From NCBI RefSeq assembly GCF_000091045.1, contig NC_006686.1, forward strand, positions 1,648,501-1,712,500: a DNA stretch of 64,000 nucleotides, read 5' to 3'. This DNA comes from Cryptococcus deneoformans JEC21. Taxonomy: Eukaryota; Basidiomycota; Tremellomycetes; Tremellales; Cryptococcaceae. The position numbers were made by a program, and so were the translations under genes. The notes beneath the pieces were generated by a model that worked only from the letters and a program-made list of their open reading frames with translations, did not search any database and was not told the origin of the DNA. Of this stretch, positions 57,798 through 64,000 are shown in pieces. The stretch's first letter is position 1. Every line of letters begins with the position of its first letter.

Positions 57798-60096
57798 TCA
57801 TGTTTCTCTCTCCTTCTCGGCTTGGAACCGTCTCACAACATCCGCTACTGCACTCTTCGCCGTATATGTCGCACTTCGTCCTCTCTGCCCCGCGTGGGAA
57901 GAAGGCGCGCTTCCTACATATACTTGAGACTGAACCGATGAGGGATCTTGAGCTTGAGACTGCTGAGTTTGTAAGTGTGATTGCGTTGATGTTGGTGTTG
58001 ACGCCGTTTGGGACGCTGAGGGTAAAGCAGGTAGAGACGCCACTCCCGAGGCAGGAATAGGTGGTTCAAGAACAGAACTTGCCGACATTGGTTCTTGTAC
58101 GCTTGAGCTATGAGATACGGAACTAGACAGTCCAGGGGTGGGAGGTTGCTGAGTGATAATTGGGACGCTCATTCTTTTTCCTTGCCCCTGAGGCAATGCT
58201 TGTGCTTGTGTTTGCGCTTGGGCTTGCTGACTTGATTGAGCAGAGGAGCCGCCTACATTGAACGACGAACTCCTCTCTCCTCTTTGTTGTTCAAGCAAAG
58301 CCCTGAACGCTGCCAACCACTTGATTTCATCTTCCTCCGTAGGCGCACAGAGATGGAAAGTCCGCTTAGCAGTGATCAACCTGAAGATGTGCTCATCGTC
58401 TTTCGAAAGCCGTGTATCAGCGGAAGTGGAATTAGAGCCCAAACGGCCGCGCATGAATTGGCGTGAGGATGAGGTGGGAGATTGAGCATGTGTGAAAGAA
58501 TGGTGTGAATTCGAATGAGCGGGATGAGTGTGGCCATGTGCGGAGAGACGATCGGATTCGTTTCCGTCAGATGCAGTGTCCAAGACTTCAAGAGCATCGA
58601 GGATGGATGAAAGGGGGATGACTTGTTGAGCCTTGGTCTCCTGTATCATAGGATTAGGATCGCCTTGTGAAGAGTGCGAGTGAGAGTAGCTTACCATATG
58701 ACTCCTCGAATACGCCAGCGCAGACGAAGTCAATACAAACCATCTCTTTCTCCACACATCCTTCCTTCTTTTGCTCTGCTTCATCAAATACGCCGACAGA
58801 ATTACTTTTTTCGGGTCTGCAGGTGCGACCGGCGTTTCGAGTTCATCTTCATCTTCGGAGCTTACTGGTGGACGTACATTGCGAAGATGATCGGCAGAGG
58901 ATATACTTCCGGTCGACGGCTCGCGCTTGGATGACCCACTGACCCCTCGAGAGGCGATGCTGCTGATACCAGAGGGAATATGGGATCCTTGCAACGTGTG
59001 ATTACTTGGTGATCGAGAAGGAAGGGATATCTTGGCGAATCGTGAAGTCAAATTGTTGTCAATAGGGCTGGAGGGAGAAAAGACGGTGGGTTGAGGAGAA
59101 GAGACCATAGGACCTATGTAGGTTGCGTTGGAAGGCGAGACAGTGTCGATGGAGTGAAGAGTTGGTGGGTTTCGAGGGATGGACATGGACTTTGGGTGGT
59201 GATCCCTCTTTGCCTCTTCTTCCTTCTCCGAAATCCTTCGACGCATCTCATTAATTGCATGAACCCACTCGTCCATCTCCGCAGGAGACGGTGCTTTCAC
59301 GAAGAATGTACGCTTAGGCACAACAATGCCGAAAGTGTTTGGGTGTTTCTTGATGACGACAGGCGCGACAGTGTGGATCTCGCGAAGGTTAATCACTCGC
59401 TTGAGGGAATACTCCTTGTCATCCTTATAGTATGCCAGCTTTTCATTACGCAAGACGAACCATCGCTTTTTCCAAGCCTACCTATTAGTCATGCTCATTC
59501 AACCGAGTACTCACCCTTCTCTTTTCTTGCTTCTTGTATAAGTACCCGCTCATTACAACCCTCTGACCCTCCATACCCCTCTGCAGCTCATCGTGGGCTT
59601 CTTCATCTTCACTCGCGCTCTCCGCGCCTTCAACGGCCTCTTCGCCTTCTTCCTCTACATCCTCCAACTCCATCATCGAGACAATTTCTTCATCGCCACC
59701 AAACTTGTTCTCGGCAATAGCAGACAATCCACCAACAGATGTTGTAGCCGGGGTGAGAAGCGGGGAAGTGGGGTGGCCAGAAGCATTAGGAGAAATAATG
59801 CTCTGAGCTGGCACGGAAGATGCGATCGAAGAGTCAGAATCATTGCCTGACAACGCAGAATGGGGGAGAGTGTGTGAGAGTTTCTACACAGTCAGCTTTA
59901 CCCTTGTGGTATGTGACTCACCCTTGGTTTCTTAGGAGAGTCAATAGGACGAGCGGGTACGGTAGAGCGGAAGGAGAGCTTCCTTTCAATCTCCGATTGA
60001 GAGGGTGGGGGCGCAGGGATCGGCTGTTGCTGGGCTGTGGCGAGTGAGCTTAGCTGATGTTAAGTAAAGACGAGGGTGATACGTACGACCAGACAT
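57798..60096 (-). CDS. tandem pleckstrin-homology domain protein
   Basis: Phosphoinositide-binding signalling adaptor, likely peripheral at membranes. The start is ATG 60096; a splice after MSGRT joins SLATAQQQPIPAPPPSQSEI. The first PH domain has VVMSGYLYKKQEKRR|AWKKRWFVLRNEKLAYYKD and ends in VKAPSPAEMDEWVHAINEMR. The second has VILSAYLMKQSKRRKDVWRK then RWFVLTSSALAYSRSHM|ETKAQQVIPLSSI, with an intron inside the domain, and ends KTFHL-type CAPTEEDEIKWLAAFRALL. Both contain the K-x(n)-W-x-x-R-x-F-x-L basic strand typical of lipid binding. Long Ser/Gln-rich linkers surround them. The arrangement recalls basidiomycete PH-domain proteins without a named yeast orthologue; the precise lipid is unknown. 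Confidence 0.85.
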
Positions 60097-60890
60097 GTTA
60101 CAGCTTATAGGATCTACAGTACCTAGCTAAGGGCTATGGCGACGGGAACCAAAAAGTAAATATGTCGAACTGGCACAATAGACAGTTACTGCACTGTTGA
60201 GGACTTCTGTTGCTCGAACAACAGGAGGAGGATGAAAATGGAGAGTGGCGAGTTAATCAAGGCATGGAAAGGCCGACATTTATAGACGCAGAGAGGATGG
60301 AGTAGGTTGCGGATACAGACAGTGGATATGGAAAGAGGATATGAAAGCCACTTCTGAACTAACAATAGCGAGTGACAGCGATAACAACAGTGGGGCAGCG
60401 CATACTTAAGGTATAGTTAACAAACACATAAGAATCACGTGGTGTGTTACCCTATTTTTTGTTTCCGGCGTTTCCGTTGTGTTTCAGAGATATTCTGGTG
60501 ACCAAAACAGAAAATGATCATGGCTCAGCACATGGCTGGACCAGGGGCGGATACATGCACAAGCCAGAAGAGATTCTTGGCCAAACCCTAGTGATTAATG
60601 TAAACATCATCAGGCAATCATAAGGAGGCGAGTGATGATGACGTTTTATCCAGCCATTGTTACGTTCGACGAGCATAAATTCTTATGATCATCTTTCTTT
60701 CCATCGGTCACAGCAGCAAGCGAGAAAAGTGAGGTATAAACAAAGTCCCCTGCGCTTTTTTTCTCAAGTGCATTGGTGAGGTCTTAAAGATCATTTTATG
60801 CATTTTTGTGTTATTCGTACAAGATGCAAATGTCGAATATCTATGTAGAGGAGCAGTGACATATGAAATACAATGGAGAAGACGGATGCT
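60097..60890. other. intergenic, 3' of SUV3 and 5' of the PH gene
   Basis: Tandem minus-strand spacer of 0.8 kb. No gene, tRNA or obvious repeat seen. Confidence 0.5.
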
Positions 60891-63433
60891 CTACTGTTCT
60901 TTCTCATTACCCACATCCAACCGCTTGTCAAGCCTACTTCCCACCTCTTCCCCTTCCCCAATAAGTGCTAGATTCTTCCACATCTTCTTACTCTGCTCCT
61001 TCCTTACTTCACTCCCACTTCTCCACTCGATATTCCTTTTCTCATCTTCTTCCTGCTTCTTCCTTTGCCTCTCCTCTTCCAACTCCTTCAAAGTGTTCTT
61101 TGAAAGTGCGCTCTTGGCCTTCTTGCTAGGCTTCAGCCCAGGCATCCTCTCCAAACAGTCTTCCAGCACCCCTTCGCACTTGACCTTGTACTCTACCGCT
61201 TTCGATCGGTCGGGGAAAGCGACCTCGAGTCTAAAACTGAGCCAAATGTAGAGGACGAGAGTTTTGTGTAACGTCTCAAGAACTGGAAGGGAGTTGATGA
61301 TAAATGGTGGGATGGATGCTTTCTTGCTAGCTGCATGGCCTGGGAGTGGCATAGGAGGGAGGGTAGTGAGAATATCGTGGACTTGATCGAGGGTATCGAG
61401 CATGTTGGTTTGCAGCCCTTCAAAGATGTTGTCTACCAGTACACAACCTTCTTCAGCGTAGTCCTCAATAAGGTTCACAAAAATTTCCTTTGCCCTCTCA
61501 TCCCTAGTGTTCACTGGAGCAAAGCAGAAAAGGTCCATCTCGCCCAAGCTCAATCGGTCCCGGAAAGGCTCCACGAGCTCCGCTAAGGGCAGCTTGTGGT
61601 CATGGGCAGCGATGACAGTTAATGAAGGAGGCTTGGCAAGGGCCGAAAAGTGGGATAGAAGTTCAGCGTAGGTAGTGGAAGCAGGGAGAAGGGTGGAAAG
61701 TTGCACGAGACCGTTGGTTGGTATTTCGAGCTTTGCGCGGGAGATGGAAGGGAGGGACCAGGTCATGAGTTCTTTAAGGATGGGTAGATCATCTTTGGCG
61801 AGGGTAGTTGCGACGCCGCCAGCGGCAGGGGCTTCGTCAGGTGCGGCGATGTTTGAGATTTTGGTTAAATCATTGCCGGTCTTGAAACGACCTGCACGAC
61901 CTGCGATTTGTTTAATCTGCATGAGAGAAAGAGGCACTTGAGATTTGCCGTTGAACTTAGAAAGTGATTCGAAAATGATTCGGCGGATCTTCCTATAAGG
62001 ATGTCAGTTCACTGATTGATGGAAAATAAAAATGAGAGGTGCCCGTACAAATTCAGACCCATTCCAACAGCATCGCTGGCTACGAGGATCTTGCTTGCGC
62101 CAGCCTCGTCATTGAAATCTCTTGCTTGTTCCGCTCTCGTCTCTGGCGGTAAAGCTCCATAAACGACCGCACATTTTTTCCCCGCTTGACTCTCCACCTG
62201 CTTCTTGACTTCAAAGATGTTCGACCTTGAAAACGTAACGATACAATCACCGTCTTCCACCTTGGTGTAGTCGTTTTTGAGAGATTCGTTGGCGACAGAT
62301 AGGGGAGTGAGACGATTGTACTGGTGTACCGTGAGATCATCCCCCAAAGAAGCTATTATTCCTCGCAGCAACTCGACTGTCGTTTCGTCACCACATAGAT
62401 GGATCTCCTTCGCTGCTACACCCAAAACAGCCTTTGTCCAAGCGCCTCCTCTCTGCCCATCACCCAGCATTTGGATCTCGTCAATCACAACAACATCAAA
62501 ACCCGTTCCACTTAACCCAGCCAACGGTAACATTTCAACCGTACAGCTCAAAAGCCCCGCATCAGGGTGAACCACTCTGCGCTCTTCACCTGTCAACAAA
62601 TTACACTCCCTTCCCTTCCCGTCTAAACCTCCTACGCTACCCAAATTCATCCTTTCCCACACCTCATGTGCTAGTAGCCTAAGAGGGCCGGCATATGCTC
62701 CCGTATTTGCCATACTGAGCGCTTTTAGGGCGTTGTACGTTTTACCAGAGTTGGTCGGGCCGATGTGGAGGTGAAAATGACGCTTGATAGCTCGAGAAGG
62801 GAGGAAATCTGTGGAGTGTGTTAACCGTGTAAGATCTGTGGCGGAAAGGATAGAGGATATATGGGATTTCTGAGCGCGACTGAGCAGTGGGGATGGGAGA
62901 ATGGACGTGAGGAATTGGCGAAGAGCGAATGATTCGAGAGTAGACATGAAACGATCTTCCGATATTGCGATAAAAAGGCCTTCTGGGTCCCATCCTTCCC
63001 TCTCTAACGCAGCCTTGGCTTCTTGCTCGGAAGTCATCCCTGACAGACTGTTTTTTATCCCAAGCAACCATTCTTTGGAAAGTTCTCGGACCAAGCTTGC
63101 CTCCAAACCGTACACCTTAAGCTTGACCATAGCTCGCGATGATGTCGCCCATTCAGGTAGTCTTTCGAGCATCGAGCGAACGAGAAAACTCGCTTTGGGT
63201 GGTGGTTTGGGTTTAAAGTCATCGATAGTGAGTTGAACTGGTTCCCTTGGGGTGTACACGAACGGCCGTTTGCCTTGTCCTTTTCTATTTGAGCGAGACG
63301 AATCTTGTCTTTGGGATTGAGGGATGTATTGACGAAGGAGTGTGGATGCGGTGGACAGTTGACGACATTGAGCACAGATCGGGCGGATATAAGTTGCTTT
63401 CGCCAGCTGTCTAGAGATCATCTTGTGCGACAT
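60891..63433 (-). CDS. SUV3: mitochondrial ATP-dependent RNA helicase SUV3
   Basis: Helicase of the mitochondrial degradosome, working with an RNase II-type exonuclease to turn over mitochondrial RNA. Two exons (63433-62049 and 61992-60891) join in frame to 828 residues. The N-terminus is basic and Ser/Thr-rich without acidic residues, fitting a mitochondrial presequence; a second ATG at 63421 is also possible. Motif I is HIGPTNSGKTYNA, motif II VVVIDEIQMLGD, the family's TGEERR and CTVEM follow as expected, motif V reads ILVASDAVGMGLNL|KIRRII across the intron, and motif VI is QIKQIAGRAGRF. A C-terminal Lys/Glu-rich tail completes it. Divergent from the OPI3-like gene with 277 bp between starts. 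Confidence 0.94.
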
Positions 63434-63710
63434 AAGGGAAATAAGACTTGTACTGGGACTTGGTTATCATACGGCTGCACCAGAGGCCGACGACGGAGCA
63501 GCAGCACGACGGACGACGGTGAAAAACAAAATTCCGGCGGGCGAATGCCTACTTCCACGTCATTAATCTGTGTCAATTTTGTTATTATTACGTAATTGTG
63601 TGCTTTACAACCACATTTGAGCTTTCGGTGTCAACAACTGAACCCGCCCACGCAGATGTGCCATCTGTCTATCGTTTTTCCATCTTTGCTTTTCTATAAT
63701 CCCATTCAAA
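63434..63710. promoter_or_regulatory. divergent promoter between SUV3 and the OPI3-like gene
   Basis: 277 bp shared upstream region. It contains TTACGTAA-like sequence (ATTACGTAATTG near 63586) and no gene. Confidence 0.45.
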
Positions 63711-64000
63711 ATGTCTAAGCTTCCCCCCATCCCCTCATGGATCCCCGGCGCCGACCTTCTCCATCCCACTTTCCGATACACTACTCCCGCCATCCCTTCC
63801 ACCGTTGATGAGCTTCACAAGTTACTTGAACCCAAGACCAGCTTGTACGCCTTTGTTGCCATGACCGCCTTCAACCCTATCTTCTGGAATTTTGTGGCGC
63901 GAAATGGTATGTACATCTTTCTTGACTGTGGGGCGTAGCACTCTGTCAGATAACGGCTGTGGGAGAGGCTTCATCTGTACGATCAGGAACGAGATTAGAT
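63711..64000 (+). CDS. phospholipid methyltransferase, OPI3 type (5' part only)
   Basis: First exon 63711-63906, ending at a GTATGT donor, of a small membrane enzyme that makes phosphatidylcholine by methylating phosphatidylethanolamine derivatives in the ER. It reads MSKLPPIPSWIPGADLLHPT... and ends FNPIFWNFVARNG. The FNPxFWNxVAR segment is the hallmark near the N-terminus of Opi3/PEMT proteins, where the family continues NEYR. The remaining bases are intron or the very start of exon 2, so the helices and SAM site are outside the window. Confidence rests on this one conserved motif plus the hydrophobic stretch LYAFVAMTAF. Confidence 0.75.

Overview
The window is nuclear DNA of a basidiomycete yeast, most probably of the Cryptococcus neoformans/gattii complex. 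This is inferred from dense short introns (about 50-75 bp, GT...AG), long CT-rich leaders, genes on both strands, and the makeup of the recognisable proteins: a split-ATPase Ino80, two KRE6-type glycosyl hydrolases flanking a PMT2 mannosyltransferase, a ferric reductase and a fused HIS4. I identified genes by reading translated motifs; no database search was run.

Layout. 1-5.4 kb: a partial Zn2Cys6 transcription factor leaving the left edge, then a gene-poor stretch with one lysine-rich ORF carrying what looks like the second half of a GATA finger. 5.4-28.1 kb is gene-dense: INO80 ATPase, a class I methyltransferase, a ferric reductase, a large C2H2 protein, a Ser/Thr-rich unknown, a LisH-WD40 protein (TBL1/Sif2 type), a TMEM115-type membrane protein and the SWR1 subunit Swc2/VPS72. 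28.1-35.8 kb: an F-box-like unknown, a possible small secreted protein, and an AVT3/4-type amino-acid transporter. 35.8-40.7 kb: squalene epoxidase (ERG1) and HIS4 in tandem. 41.5-53.3 kb is a cell-wall block: two KRE6-like beta-glucan proteins on the minus strand with PMT2 between them on the plus strand. 53.3-64 kb: a long regulatory gap, a Gfo/Idh/MocA oxidoreductase, a tandem PH-domain protein, the mitochondrial RNA helicase SUV3 and, divergent from it, the start of a phospholipid methyltransferase (OPI3 type).

Themes. Three chromatin regulators (Ino80, a Set3C/NCoR-like WD40 protein and Swc2) lie within 23 kb. Sterol synthesis (ERG1), phospholipid methylation (OPI3), iron reduction (FRE) and wall glycan assembly (KRE6 pair, PMT2) are all membrane or surface functions. 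I see no tRNA, rRNA, CRISPR array or intact transposon.

The least explained features are: the half GATA finger at 2.6 kb; the perfect palindrome and GATA pair upstream of the ferric reductase; the 282-bp hexanucleotide array inside Swc2; two diverged copies of a short block flanking the AVT gene; a coding-like but interrupted frame at 46.3 kb; and a GC-rich double hairpin upstream of the oxidoreductase.
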